Positions 35,765 to 47,224 of a stretch of DNA of 64,000 bases are shown here, in pieces (the first letter of the stretch is position 1; the number at the start of each line of letters is the position of its first letter). The stretch lies in NCBI GenBank assembly GCA_947034895.1, contig OX344761.1, positions 81,981,839 to 82,045,838 of the forward strand, given 5' to 3'. The stretch comes from Rhytidiadelphus loreus. Taxonomy: Eukaryota; Streptophyta; Bryopsida; Hypnales; Hylocomiaceae. The notes beneath the pieces were generated by a model. That model did no database searches. It saw only the letters and a list, made by a program, of their open reading frames with translations, and had not been told where the DNA came from. Both the position numbers and the translations under genes were made by a program.

Positions 35765-36961
35765 AATGCAATTGTAAAAAGAATCCACATGTAGTGCAAA
35801 ATTCTTAGTTTAGAAGGAGCTAAATCTATTGATCCTATTACAAAGGGTTTAGAGTGTTTCTTTTCTTCTCACTTCAAATGCTATAATATTTTAGTTTATG
35901 TAGTCAATTTTTAAAGTTTTTTCATTCATTTTCATAGTAGTCTAGTACAAATTTGTAAGTTTGAACTTCAAAAAAATCTCTATTTTTTTCATTTTTTCTC
36001 ACTAACTAAAAAAATGGTAGTGTGTGACAATTTATGCCAAAAATGTACCCCAATCCTTTTGGAATTAAGTGCCTAAAAATGGGTCAAAAGTCAAAAATCT
36101 TTTTGGGAGGCACTTTTAGCATTACATCCACATTAGATAGATTTGAAAAAAATCCAATTCATTTGCATGCCTTTTTCTCTTGAAAGCTCATTTTCAATTG
36201 AATATTGAATCAATGGTCATCTAAATGTGTTCTCTATAATTATTTGAGTTGAAAAACATGCCATTTTAGTTCATTTTCAACCGCTTCTAGAATTCATTCC
36301 ATATTTTATTTGAGTTGGAAATTTTGGCAATAGAAACCTCTAGGCATTATTAAACAATGCTTAAAATTTTGGGTTGAAATTATAGTTTATTAAAAAGTAC
36401 TTGTTCGCATGTGGTTTGTTGTAGTAGAACTACGTGCAACTCCCGAGTTTGATGTCTAAGTCCCCCTTCTTTGGTATCAAAACTCCCAAAAATTGTTGCC
36501 ATGTAGGCATTTTGACATGATGTGGGAGTTGGGAGTTGGGACAAAGTGTGAAGCCCCAAATCCCAATTTCCAACTCTCCAACAATCATATCTTGAGAATT
36601 CAAAAGGACTTGGGACATAGTGTGAAGTGGTCTTAGCTTTCAACAATATAAAGAAATTTGGGTAGGTTGAATCATAAGGTAAAATTTGTTGTAGGTCAGT
36701 TAAGATTTGGTAGGAAATTTTTGGTCAAGTGCACCAAGATGTGCACATGGAAAAGTTTGCTAAGTAGACTAATATTGAATGTCAGTTCAAAATAGATTGT
36801 TTTAAAATTTAATTGTACCTTACTTTGTCTTACAAGCGTGATAAATATGAATTTAGTAGGTGAGATATTGAATTGGTTTGATCTTCATTCATATTTTGAG
36901 CAATAAACTCGTGTACTATAACTTTATTAACTAGCACTCTATGGATTGGGAGGAGGTAGTT
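34681..36961. other. AT-rich spacer with a possible old TIR element
   Basis: No gene. AGGGCCTCTTCACATTTTGTCC (about 35272) and the loosely inverted GGACATAGTGTGAAGTGGTC (about 36611-36630) could be ends of a 1.36-kb element, but pairing is imperfect and no target duplication is clear. Confidence 0.3.
35717..35759. repeat. (TA)n microsatellite
   Basis: An uninterrupted AT dinucleotide run of about 43 bp. Confidence 0.97.
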
Positions 36962-37465
36962 ACTACATGTTTTGGGTGCATTGTTGTGACAAACTTTATC
37001 ACAATGCACCTCCAATTTTTTTTAAAGAAATAATACATTACCACCCTCTACCTCCCCTCTCCCCCCACTTGTAATTTTGCATGTATTACGGGACAATCAA
37101 TATGGACAATTCAGTATCAAACCATATCCTATATCCGTATCCTATATCCATACAATATATTGAAGTCGTATCTAGTACTTGATCTAGTATCCATATCCGC
37201 TTCCATATCCGCTTCCATATTCATACCGTATCCATACCATATTTGGTATTTTTATCCATATCCATATTTGGTACTATATTCTACATTCATATTTAGATGG
37301 TTCAAATTAAATCTCACAAAGATCAATGGCTTGTGATTTATTGATAAATGGACGGCATTTTGGAGGGGAAGCATTTTTTTTAATCAACAACTTGTGATTT
37401 TTTCGAGAGAGGGGGGGGACTAATGCAAACCAAGAGGTGACAGCCTCTTTTGGGTGCATTGTAAA
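36962..37465 (-). mobile_element. Family C copy C1: hairpin-ended element with ATACGG-like minisatellite
   Basis: Read on the minus strand it begins CAATGCACCCAAAAGAGGC and ends with a stem-loop (GTGCATTGTGATAAAG pairing with TTTGTCACAACAATGCAC) followed by CCCAAAA. The middle (37120-37290) is a degenerate minisatellite of CCATATCCGTATCC-type units. It matches 44756-45297 in opposite orientation over the whole length. Confidence 0.6.
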
Positions 37466-38010
37466 ACCATTATTAACAACCAAATCTATTGCTAATACTT
37501 AAGATCATTATATATAAGTAGTACTCACTCAAGGGGGTCCAATATCTATTATATTAAGTGCATTATGTCAAGATCCAATCTCATGATTTCATCCATTTGG
37601 ATGGTCACATCCATATACATTTATCCAAATTTTGGAGGCACTCTTGTGTTTTGAATCTAATTTAGGCAAATTATGTTTTTATACATTAAAAATGCTGCAA
37701 ATGTTGCAACAATTGTACTATTAAAGTTGCTACACCTAAATGTGACTAAATTTTTTGTTCTATTATTGAATTACCTAGATTTTTTCTTGGATCTTCTTGG
37801 AAGTCAAAGAGGATTTTAGATCCTCTTGAACATTATGCACTTTTAGGGCACTACATCAGTAAACTATGAATTTTCAAAGTGCTAAGAAATATATATATAT
37901 AAATTGACCCTAGACTTTCATGAATAGAGACTTTACAACTTAGATAATAATATGGAGGGATTGGTTTTAGGGAGGTTCATAATTAGGTGAAGTTACCTTC
38001 AGGTGAATAT
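37466..38010. other. AT-rich spacer, nothing recognised
   Basis: Short AT-driven frames only. It leads into the second AT array. Confidence 0.4.
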
Positions 38011-38376
38011 TAGGTTAATATTTTAAAAGTATTTTAATATTTTAAAAGTATTTTAATATTTTAAAAGTATTTTAATATTTTAAAAGTATTTTAATATTTT
38101 AAAAGCATTTTAATATTTTAAAAGTATTTTAATATTTTAAAAGTATTTTAATATTTTAAAAGTATTTTAATATTTTAAAAGTATTTTAATATTTTAAAAG
38201 TATTTTAATATTTTAAAAGTATTTTAATATTTTAAAAGTATTTTAATATTTTAAAAGTATTTTAATATTTTAAAAGTATTTTAATATTTTAAAAGTATTT
38301 TAATATTTTAAAAGTATTTTAATATTTTAAAAGTATTTTAGTATTTTAAAAGTATTTTAGTATTTTAAAAATATTA
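38011..38376. repeat. AT tandem array, ~17-bp unit
   Basis: Some twenty near-perfect copies of TATTTTAAAAGTATTTTAA. The array is far more homogeneous than the satellite at 27836-29190, so probably younger. Confidence 0.95.
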
Positions 38377-38377
38377 A

Positions 38378-38503
38378 TATTTGACGTGGTAGGGTCTTGG
38401 CCACATCAATAGATAAATTTTGGACTGTTTATAGAGTTCCCATAGAGTTCTCGTATTGGTAGGAACTCGAAGTCTTCTAAAGGCTTCAAACTTCATCTAA
38501 TGT
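38378..38503. mobile_element. Family B right half (B8) attached to the second AT array
   Basis: GACGTGGTAGGGTCTTGGCCACATC, then the same right part as 29195-29340 ending CTTCATCTAATG, and the same downstream flank. AT array, half-element and flank form one duplicated module. Confidence 0.6.
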
Positions 38504-39583
38504 TTTTATTGGGTTTAAATGTAAAATAATTATGTAAGAAAAATTTCCACTATTAGTCTTCATTTCTATTTGCACCTTGAGATGAAGTTTTAAAACAATT
38601 GGATTTTTTTGTTATATTTAGTATACATTTTTTAATTTTTGTTGTGAAAATCATAAAGATGACATTTTTCAAGAAAGTAATAGATGTTTTATACATAGAT
38701 AGAATATATATTGTAGATTATGTAAAAAAATTATTAGATTGAAACTTGAATATATTCAAAAGGCTAAATTGAGCTAAGATATTTTGTTTGATCATACGGC
38801 AATGAAGATGATCTTTAAGGAATTCAAGGAGTGGTTCAATAGGTTCAATATTCAAGACAAGATGGTCCATTCATAAAATGTAGCCCTCCATATTAAGGAT
38901 TTTATTTTGGTAATTTTTCTCAACAATGATTTATGATAGAATATTAAATATTTTATAAAATATTCTCCAATTTGAATGGATGATATTGTCAATGATTCAC
39001 AAAGAAAATTTCAAATTATGATGATATTGTCACATTTGGATGATCATCCATAATCTAGCTTTCTTTTTAATGTAAATAGCTTCATTATTCCAATAAAGAT
39101 TGCAAGATCTATACACTACCTTGGAAAATCAACAAAATATACTCCCTCCACTTTATTTGGAAACTTTTGTGGAAGTTTTGATCAATAGAAGGAACAAAAA
39201 CAAAACAAAAACAAATAACTTTGGATTATATAGCCCAATGTGAATAAAGAGTACATCAAAGGTAGTTCAAGATGCTATGCTAGAAAGGAATAGGTAGCAA
39301 GGGGTCTATCTAAATGTAAATAGCAAATCTTCCACAAAAACATTAGAATGGCATAATAACTACTTTTGGACTTTTAAGGGAATTTTGGACTTTGTCCACT
39401 GGGGGATCTCCGATGTCATAGATATCTAAAATCTAAACCTGTTGTACATTTTTCAAACCACCTAGTCCAAAATCTATATCATTTCTAGATTCATAAAATC
39501 TATAGAAGTCAAAGTCTACAATTGTCTTAGATGTCCCTTTACCAATTTTGGACTTTGCAAAGTCCAAAAATAGTTAAATATGG
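38504..39583. other. Spacer; first 300 bp duplicated from or to 29341
   Basis: The homology to 29341-29640 ends near 38800. The rest is AT-rich without a gene. A lone CTCCCTCCACTTTATTTGGAAAC at 39142 resembles one end of a Stowaway-type MITE, but no partner end was found. Confidence 0.4.
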
Positions 39584-39913
39584 CATTAGATGTGATTCGG
39601 GGGGGCTGGAGGGCCGTTTCAGGCTGTTCCCAGCTCCGTTCCCCCGTCTGTTCCCCCAGACCCCATCGAACGCGGCTGACAGGGTGTTTTTTTTTCAAAA
39701 ATAAAAAAATAAAAAAATAAAAAAATTTAATGTTCTTAAAATGGAAAGCAAAGTTTATTTTTTTTTATTTTTTTTTTAAAATGTTGACCTGGCAGTCGCT
39801 CGGCCAGGTCAGCAGGCCCTGCGAATAGCGACTTTCGTCCAGTTTCGTCAGTTTCGTCCAATTTTCTTCTTGGGAACTCGCGGCCCTTCCCGATAGGCAA
39901 ATCTCATTTAATG
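39584..39913. mobile_element. Family B copy B2
   Basis: Ends CATTAGATGTGATTC and CAAATCTCATTTAATG (inverted), GTTCCCCC motifs, an A/T core, the inner palindrome TGACCTGGC...GGCCAGGTCA and GGGAACTCGCGGCCC. Confidence 0.65.
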
Positions 39914-42073
39914 GGTGAAGTTCCCCTCCTCCCATCCACCGAGTAGGAATAGATGTAAAAACTTGTCTCTTTATTTTGGAGTGGTTAATTTTGTATTTCA
40001 TTCCTTCAATAAGAGAATTCAGAATCTCTAATTTCAAATTTAAATTTAAATTTCCAAATCCATCTATTCACGGTAAACAAGACTAACATTCCTATGTTTT
40101 TTCATAGGAAAGTTTTTCCCCTAGTGAGCTCTACAAGGATCTTGTTGAGTTGTTGTCCACATGTACATGCACTTGATAGTGAGTGCTACTTGACTTTCAA
40201 AGTTTGTGAGATAGTGTAAATATTTTTTTAGATTGCTGAAAAATTGACCTAACCCCAACAATGTTCATTCCTCAAATTAGTTACAATAAACTATATGACA
40301 AAAATAATCAATGTAAGTTAGATATAAATAACATAAATAGGCATCTTCATCTTGCACTTGATTTCTACATAGGTGATTCATAAAAAATCCAAAAATTGAT
40401 TTTGAGACATTTCAAGGAGGGTTTTAGTAAAGGACAAATCAACAACAGACCTTGTTGACGAAAAGGGTCCAAGATGCCCTCTGAGTTGATGGATCCATCA
40501 ACGGCGTCCAATTGACCTGACCACCATAGATTGCCAAATACCAATGGTTCTCAATATTAACTTTTAAATCAACTCTCTTCACTTGTGTGGTAGTAAATGC
40601 TACCATTGTACCTTTTAACTTAGCAGATTCTAGACATAAATTATACATCATTTGAAAATGCTGAAATTTTGGAAATTCTTTCAATAAAAAGGAGCAGGAT
40701 GTGATTGAATATTTCATTTTTTGAAATGAAAGTTTCAAATTAAAATAAATATTTGACAACTTCTACAAATTGCTAATCATGTACTCCATATAACTTAGTG
40801 ACCTCCCCCAAAGACCATAACATTATTAACTAGACCAAATATTTTCCTTCGGAGATTGCAATATTTCCTCAAATCTCTAAGATTAAATTTAGGGCTATTT
40901 TACATTATAATGGAGAAGTGCACTAGTAGATCAAGAAGTTTTTGGCAAAACATAGCTATTTGAAGCAACTGGTCGGATGTTGAAAAAGATGAAAAGACAA
41001 TAAGCTAATAATGCCATAAGAAGTCTTTGATTGGTTGTAGTGCAAAAGACCAAGCAAAGAAGTCTTCCAAACAACTTCACAAATTGAAGTACATCCAACA
41101 ACTTCATTAAGAAGAGAGTTTTGCAATATGGAAGAAGAAAAGGTGAAGAACCTATTAATGCTATTTGAAATAAGGGAAGCCCTCAATTGTATGACTACGA
41201 TATGCCACAATGAAGTTGCAATTCACTAGAGGCGAAGTTTTTTGTTCGGGAAGTTGAGGTTGCCCAAGAAACTTGACCTCTAGAAAACTCCCTTTATAAA
41301 AAGTTTTGCCGCATAGGCAATCATGTCATTTTTTCATCCATGCTTGAAATTCTCCACCTGACAAGTCTTGGTTGTAGTGTAATAAAATCCAATTTGGTGA
41401 CGAACCAAATTTCCTCTAATCATATTGCTCTATTTTCCTACAATTCTTGATTGGTGTACTTCTCCACCATAGTGTAAAGCAACCCTAAATTCACTCCTAA
41501 ATTAATCTACAAAGAATCATTGACTAGTTGGGAAGTTGCAATGCTAGTGTCATTGACTGGGAAGTTGCAAAGTGTCTTTGATTGGCTAGGAAGTCACAAA
41601 GCTAGAAGCTCCTGCTTTTTAGAGGAGCAAAAAGTATCAGCTCTCCAACATTGGTTAATAATATTATGACTATTATCCCATAACCTATTTATTCCTTGCA
41701 TAGAAAATAGGGTTGGGGTGGCAATCTTGGGGGGAGGACATTGTATAGTAGTAGGGTCCAATAAAAGATACAAATGGCAATTGTGCTCTGATTCTTCGTT
41801 CTGATCGATGAAGGACTGTTTGCAGATGCTACATGTGCCACATGTCCCAGGGCGGAAGACCACCCGGCCTGTCGAAACAGTATTTCAAACGTATTGATCG
41901 ATCGAGGCTGTGGAGTTCACTAAGTATCCGGCAGGACGATGGCGCATTGCCCAAGAATATCATCAACGCAGACATTGTCTTAACTAACTGGTGTCTCCAG
42001 AACAAGCAAGACGCCTCTCTCCACCTACATGGCTCAAAAAGGCTACAAGGTGAACTACAATCTGTCGATCTCA
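39914..42073. other. Spacer, no supported gene; last part may be retroelement interior
   Basis: The minus-strand frame 40439-40759 is open but has no recognisable domain. From about 41830 composition becomes balanced, and the minus strand downstream of the primer-binding site (41833-42073) may be degenerate Copia interior. I see no gag or pol motif. Confidence 0.35.
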
Positions 42074-42393
42074 CTCTGATACCATGTTAAGACAAGTGTA
42101 TTTACTTGAGAGTGTAATTAACTGGCCATGCAACCATGAAACGAGATACTCAGTTGCTTGCACCTGTGTGTCTCTCTTCATCCATCTAGCTACTAATATA
42201 CTACTCAGGTGACTAGGAGCCCTTTCACCTACTTTCGTGTACCCAGGGGTAGCTTGTTGCTTTGGTCTTACAGTTAAGTTACGTCATGCAGTTCTATGGT
42301 ATTCTCGCTACCTTGGAGTCCATAGACTCTTCTTCACGAATCTCTTGATTCTCTTGGTGTTTACTCACTTCATCCTTGCTCTTACGTTCTTGC
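42074..42393 (-). mobile_element. Copia-type LTR remnant with tRNA-Met primer-binding site
   Basis: On the minus strand TGGTATCAGAG (42074-42084), the classic plant Copia primer-binding site complementary to initiator tRNA-Met, directly follows a sequence ending ...GTCTTAACA. This is what a 5' LTR ending in CA looks like. The LTR would extend to about 42393 or 42414, where TG dinucleotides allow either start. No second LTR or polymerase was seen, so it is a fragment. Confidence 0.5.
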
Positions 42394-42396
42394 AAC

Positions 42397-42609
42397 CCTG
42401 AATTCTGTTGCCAATGTGCCACTTGTACAAGGCATTGATCCACCCAAGGAGCTCTTCGAAGTGGACCCAGACAAGGTTTACGGCTTGACCATCAATCAGA
42501 ATTATCTCAAGTCCATACGGGATGCTAGGTCTCTGACACTGGGTATGAATGGCGACGGAAGAACTAAGTATTCAGACATGGAGCACATTCACAAGGAGCT
42601 TACGGCGTG
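42397..42609 (+). pseudogene. PPDK regulatory protein (DUF299/RP1-like) fragment
   Basis: The frame encodes VANVPLVQGIDPPKELFEVD, then KVYGLTINQNYLKSIRDAR and YSDMEHIHKEL. This is the conserved middle of pyruvate, phosphate dikinase regulatory proteins (the ANVPLV...P.ELFE.DP..V.GLTI...L..IR signature). The whole protein is a bifunctional kinase/phosphorylase controlling PPDK. Here only about 65 codons remain: the N-terminal P-loop part and the C-terminus are absent, and a retroelement LTR lies immediately upstream. It is a gene fragment or a single stranded exon. Confidence 0.65.
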
Positions 42610-42911
42610 ATTTGCGAGAATCCTACTCAAGCACGTACATGCCTCGCATATCACGCCGTTACTGAGATCCATTCAATCTCTTTGTGTATCGTGTGTTAAT
42701 ATTTTGCTGAATGTACATATAAAACAGCTTTCTAGTTTTCTGATCCTTATCGCAGTGCCAGGTAGAATCACTGATTTTCAACTCTTCAGTATTCCAATGT
42801 CACTGAGGGTCTCTGGTCTCCAGCCTTTGGAGGCTGCATGCAAGCGACGTTCAAATACTCCGAATTCGGGAGAATAACCGAGGGAGTAGACCTGTCCCAA
42901 TTCTACCAAAT

Positions 42912-43146
42912 CTAGTCAGCCACTTTAGCTCCGATCTCAGCCCCATGTCTAACTGACTCAGTATAATGAGCCCCTACATACATACGTCCTAACTTCGTAT
43001 CCTCCACTGCTGCAGCAAATGACTCACAGTGCCGCGGCCCAATCACATCAAGTGCTGGAGTTACTACACGAGTACGTAAACTCCCTTGATTGTAAACTCC
43101 ACATCCGTTTTGCCAAAGAACGCTTCCATCACAGCTCAAGCAGGCC
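42912..43146 (-). pseudogene. C-terminal fragment of a vanadium-dependent haloperoxidase-like gene
   Basis: After a good acceptor (TTGTTTTCAG at 43147-43156) the minus strand reads AVMEAFFGKTDVEFTIKG in one frame. Then, shifted by one, it reads ALDVIGPRHCESFAAAVEDT and GRMYVGAHYTESVRHG, stopping at 42912. FFG..., SFAAA and R-x5-H (RMYVGAH) are the C-terminal pattern of the vanadium haloperoxidase/PAP2 fold, the His being the vanadate ligand. A frameshift, and probably an early stop near the exon start, make it nonfunctional. The N-terminal part of such a gene lies on the same strand at 53835-54770. Confidence 0.6.
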
Positions 43147-43198
43147 CTGAAAACAAGGTTCTGGGAAAACCAACGGTTAGTGTGTTTACACCACAACG

Positions 43199-43359
43199 TC
43201 AATTTCGTTAAATTGGCGCTATTTCATTACTTTGGCATGAACCTTTCAGGACGCACATACAGAAACATTAATCTATACTAGTCTTAATATTCTGTTGATT
43301 TGTGTAGATTTATATCCCCAACTTTTGGCTCCGGAATCAGGCCAGTTTAACGAAATTGA
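43199..43359. mobile_element. Family D MITE copy D2
   Basis: TCAATTTCGTTAAATTGGCG at the left, inverted at the right as CAGTTTAACGAAATTGA; 161 bp. It is the same family as D1 (54797-55034) and lies immediately upstream, on the minus strand, of the haloperoxidase C-terminal fragment. Confidence 0.65.
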
Positions 43360-43529
43360 CGATCAATGAAAATGAATAAAAAGACACTGCTTGATAATTG
43401 AACTACACGTCGAATAGAAGTTACAGGTCAAAATTTCAAAGAATTTTCTTAGAATAGTGGCAACTCATAACTGAAGTAGCGATGTCAAAAAATGAAAAAA
43501 ACTGGTTGAATACGGAAAAAGAAGCCCTG

Positions 43530-43915
43530 CCTGAAATGGTGGCCGCGCCACTCACTGGGAACTTTGGAGGCTTTATGCTGGGGGTAAAGTGGGGGGTAAT
43601 GCCACCCCGGCACAGGCGCGCGACGCAGGTGTGGGCGGGAGCTCATAGCTGTCCCTTCACAGCGGGTCGGGGTGAACGGACCCTCTCGTCCCCCGCAAGT
43701 GAGTCCAGGGGTACAAGTAAAAAAAAGACCCCCTATTTTGTGCCCAGAAAATGTATGCTCTACATCTATCTCTCCGAGCTAATTTGGGGCCTCTAATTGC
43801 AAATACGAATTCAAAAATTGCAAATTTTATCATGCATGGGAAATTTAAAATTTCAGACTTTTTCTTCAGGGACAAGCAAGGGGGTCAAATCACCCCGGCC
43901 TTTCAGGGAGGTCCT
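43530..43915. mobile_element. Two adjoining MITE remnants: GGGGTAA-type and family E copy E2
   Basis: CACTCACTGGGAACTTTGG...GGGGGGTAATGCCACCCCGG (43548-43615) resembles the element at 53676-53836. From 43655 to 43915 the ends CGGGGTGAACGGACCC and GGGTCAAATCACCCCGG, and the interior CCCCCTATTTTGTGCCC...GGGGCCTCTAATTGCAAATA, match family E1. Confidence 0.5.
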
Positions 43916-44426
43916 TCTGGGATGGTCACTATTCACGGATGTACAAACCTGTTGGCAAGATTTGATTGTTTATTTACTGCTAGCTATTAAAAATGCACAA
44001 GTAGTGAACATTATTCAAAGTGAATATGAAGCATATTGATGCAATCGTAATGAATGAATCAATATATTTTATTTTATTTTTTAAGCATCAATATTTTTTA
44101 AATTTGAATTTCTATGACATTTAATAGTGCTTTCTACAACTTGAGGAAAATATGAAAAGCACATCGGGACCATTGGAGGAGAGATTGAAAAGTCAAACTC
44201 CCCTATGACAAAATGACACTTTCATCAAGTAGTCGACTTTCAATATCCTTTAAAAAGAAAGTAGTGTCCTACAAAATTTTACTTAAAATTGTTTCAAGGA
44301 GTTTAACTTTCCCCTCTTTACCAATGTGTCTTTATTAGCAATTTGCATTATTTGTTTCATAGAAAAGGGCAACTTCCTCCCAACATACGTAAAAAAGAGT
44401 GTTGAGCTTAGTAAGTCCTTTCATGT
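43916..44426. other. AT-rich spacer, nothing recognised
   Basis: No gene. The last 30 bp before 44427 (TGTTGAGCTTAGTAAGTCC) are shared with the flank at about 49297, so these family A copies were duplicated together with their flank. Confidence 0.4.
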
Positions 44427-44430
44427 TTAA

Positions 44431-45909
44431 CCCTTTAAGTTCCTTCACTATGTTTTCATCAAAAACATTCCAAAACTGCCATTTGTAATACAAGTACCAA
44501 CTTTTAGGAAGAAAAAAAACATTTTTGGACACTAGTAATTGTATGTGGCTTGTCATATACTGACTGAAGAATATGTAGAAAAAATTCAAAAGCTTCCATT
44601 GCATGGATTGCAAGAAATACATTCAAATTCACTGAAATCATTTTTAGGGGCCCTACAAAAAACAGGAAACTGCACTTTAGAAGCTCACTTTTCTATGAAA
44701 AATTGTTCCAAATGGTTGTACTTTTTTGGATTTTTTCTCTTAGACAAGTTGAATATACACCCAAAAGAGGCAGTCACACATCTGGTTTGCCATTAGTTGC
44801 CCCCCCCTCTCCCAAAAATGAATAGGCCATTGATTTTTTTTTAAAACTGCTCCCCCTTCCAGAATGTCGTTGATTTCTCAAAATTTCTTAAGCTGTTGAT
44901 CTTTGAGATTGAATCTAAGCCATCCATCCAAATACAAATACGGACACAGAACCAGGATACGGATACAGATACGGATATAATACAAATATGGTACCAAAGT
45001 ATGGATACATATATTTGATATTGGAATATTGTACAATACTGATATGATATATGATATACGGATATGGGATACGGGATTTTCATTGTCCCATATTGTTTGT
45101 CGTGTTAACCTCATTCAAAAAATTACAAGTAGGAGGAAGGGGGATGAAAAATTAAGAAATTAATTTTAATTAAATTTCTTTTTTAAACCTGGGGAAGCTA
45201 AAGGGGAGTTTAAAATTAATTAATTAAAATTTTGAGTGCATAGTGATAAAAGTGTCGCTATGCACCCAAAAGTGGTTGTAACAACCACAATGTGATTACA
45301 TGTTGACTACATGCTTAAAAAATTTCACATCGTTTAGAATTGTACAACATATAAGAAAAAAGTAGTAAGTAGAAAGAAGTAGAGGATGATTCGAAATACA
45401 AAATTGTTAAGAATGTAGTTATAGAATTCAAAAATGTCAAGCCCAATGGTTGCAATGTTGTAATAAACAATCTACATTTGCGATTTTATTTTTCTCAATG
45501 AATATTGAAAATTGAGTAAGAGTAAGGACTTCAAAGTTTATTTTGGAGTAGAGATTCTATAATTGCCTGCAAACTAAAACTCCTCAAAACTTTTGACTCA
45601 TTGATTAAAATGGAATGATTAATGGCTTTCTATGTATTTATAAATCTAGAAAGCCAATTTCAAATTTCAGTTCATGAAAAAAGTAATTTCTTCAAATCTT
45701 CTTGGACTGTCCAACCAAGGAAAAAAGGAACATCTTAGGCCATAACTTTTGACTCATATTTCCAAATGTCATGAAATTTAGTACATATGAAAGATATTCC
45801 TCGTCCCCACCTTCTATTTAAATTTCAACTTAAAAATGCAAATCTCCAGTCACATGTATCTATCCAAAAGTGCTATGTTGCCAAAAAATGCATGCTAGTC
45901 CTTTAAGGT
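44431..45909 (+). mobile_element. Family A copy A5, near complete, interrupted by family C
   Basis: Starts after TTAA (44427-44430) with CCCTTTAAGTTCCTTCACTA and ends CTAGTCCTTTAAGGT before TTAA (45910-45913). Removing 44756-45297 leaves a continuous match to copies A1 and A2, about 940 bp. With A1 it defines the full length of the family. Confidence 0.65.
44756..45297 (+). mobile_element. Family C copy C2 inserted into family A copy A5
   Basis: ACACCCAAAAGAGGCAGTCAC at the left; the interior holds the ATACGGATAC minisatellite (44935-45075). The right end carries two stem-loops: GCATAGTGATAAAAGTGTCGCTATGC, then CACCCAAAAG, then GTGGTTGTAACAACCAC. GTTGA occurs on both sides (about 44749-44753 and 45302-45306) where A2 has a single GTTGG. 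The ends share CACCCAAAAG in the same orientation, not inverted. Confidence 0.6.
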
Positions 45910-45913
45910 TTAA

Positions 45914-46685
45914 TGAAATTAAAATTAAAAACATTTCATAAAAAAAATACTTTTCCATGCTCACTCAAGATTTTTGACTAAAAGAATGTACCTATCCTTT
46001 GTGCATTCCAAGTCCAAAAATATTTGAAATTGTAACCTTATGATGTCTTCTAAAATCCCTACCATGAACATTTAAACCTCGGAACTATGTAGCTCAATAA
46101 ATTTAAGTTAAGAAGCTTTGAAGTCAAATAATATAGCCATGGAAGGTGCAAAACACTTGTTTCTATCACAAATATCTAGCAATACATCACTAAAAATCTT
46201 GAAGAAATGTACTCCTAAATTTTTTTAATTCCAAACTTATCCATTGCATTTTAATTAATACAAAGACCTTCAAACAATTAGAAGATGAAGTAATTGTCTA
46301 AAACTCTTTTTATATTTGAAGTGCTCATGCCCGACACGGTATTCTATAAGTGTTTTTGTCTTTAGGTAAAAATGATCTTAGATGAATCCAAGTTCTATAT
46401 TAGTTCTCATAAACAATCATACAATTCAAAAATCGTTTAAAGTATCTAAGACATATGGTTTTCCAAACACATTTCAAAATTTCATATGTTCCTTTCACTT
46501 TGAATAATTGTTTCACCTTGAAAGTGAAACATTCATATGAAACAATTATTCAAAGTGAGAGGAACATTTTTTTATTTCTTAATAATTTAATTAAACTTCT
46601 TAGTGACAAGAAACTTTGATTACAAGTAAGAGTTTTAGAGATTTCTTTGTAAGTAGAATGAAAATTTGTTTGAAATGATCCAATA
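45914..46685. other. AT-rich spacer with a short perfect hairpin
   Basis: CACTTTGAATAATTGTTTC (46496-46514) is exactly inverted at 46539-46557, and pairing continues outward with one mismatch to GTTCC/GGAAC. No gene. Confidence 0.5.
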
Positions 46686-46994
46686 CATTAGATGAGATTT
46701 CAGGATTTTAAGGGCCGTTTCGGGGCCGTTCTTGGCGCTGTTCCCCCGGCAGTCAAAGAACGCCACTGACAGATTTTTTTTTTTGAAAAAAAAAAAAAAA
46801 AAAAAATTTTTTAAGTCCTTAAACTGAGAAACAAAGTTAAATTTTTTTTTTTTTTTTTTTTTTTTTGAAAAATCTGACCTGGCCGTCTCTCGGCCAGGTC
46901 AGCACAGGCCGGGAACAGCGGATATCGGCGGTTCTCGGGGGGGGTTCGAGTTGGGAACTCACAGCCCTCCCCGAGAGCCAAATCACATGTAATG
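46686..46994. mobile_element. Family B copy B3
   Basis: CATTAGATGAGATTTCAGG to CAAATCACATGTAATG, 309 bp, the closest relative of B1. It includes GTTCCCCCGGCAGT, long A and T homopolymer tracts, the GACCTGGCC...GGCCAGGTC palindrome, and GATATCGGCGGTTCTCGGGG. Confidence 0.7.
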
Positions 46995-47224
46995 ATATTA
47001 AAATTGTTCTAATAGAATTCTATGAAGGTAAGCTTCAATTGTTTTTAAATTGATGTTCACTCTTGACATTTGAACTTCTAAACCTCATAATTCTAAATTC
47101 TAAACCTAATATTTTGACATGTACTGTACAACTCCTACACTCCTTAATTCCTAAAAGATGAAGACCTTTTTCTGCCAAAAAACACTCAAGTCTATCATCT
47201 ATAACAAAGAGTAAAAACTTTTGA

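Noticed and set aside
35272..36630. Candidate 1.36-kb TIR element with GGGCCTCTTCACA-like ends
   Set aside because: The ends pair poorly and no target duplication or second copy was found.
39142..39164. CTCCCTCCACTTTATTTGG as a second Stowaway-type MITE
   Set aside because: Only one end is present within several hundred bases.
40439..40759. Minus-strand frame as a possible retroelement gene
   Set aside because: No reverse transcriptase, integrase or gag motif could be recognised and the composition is AT-driven.
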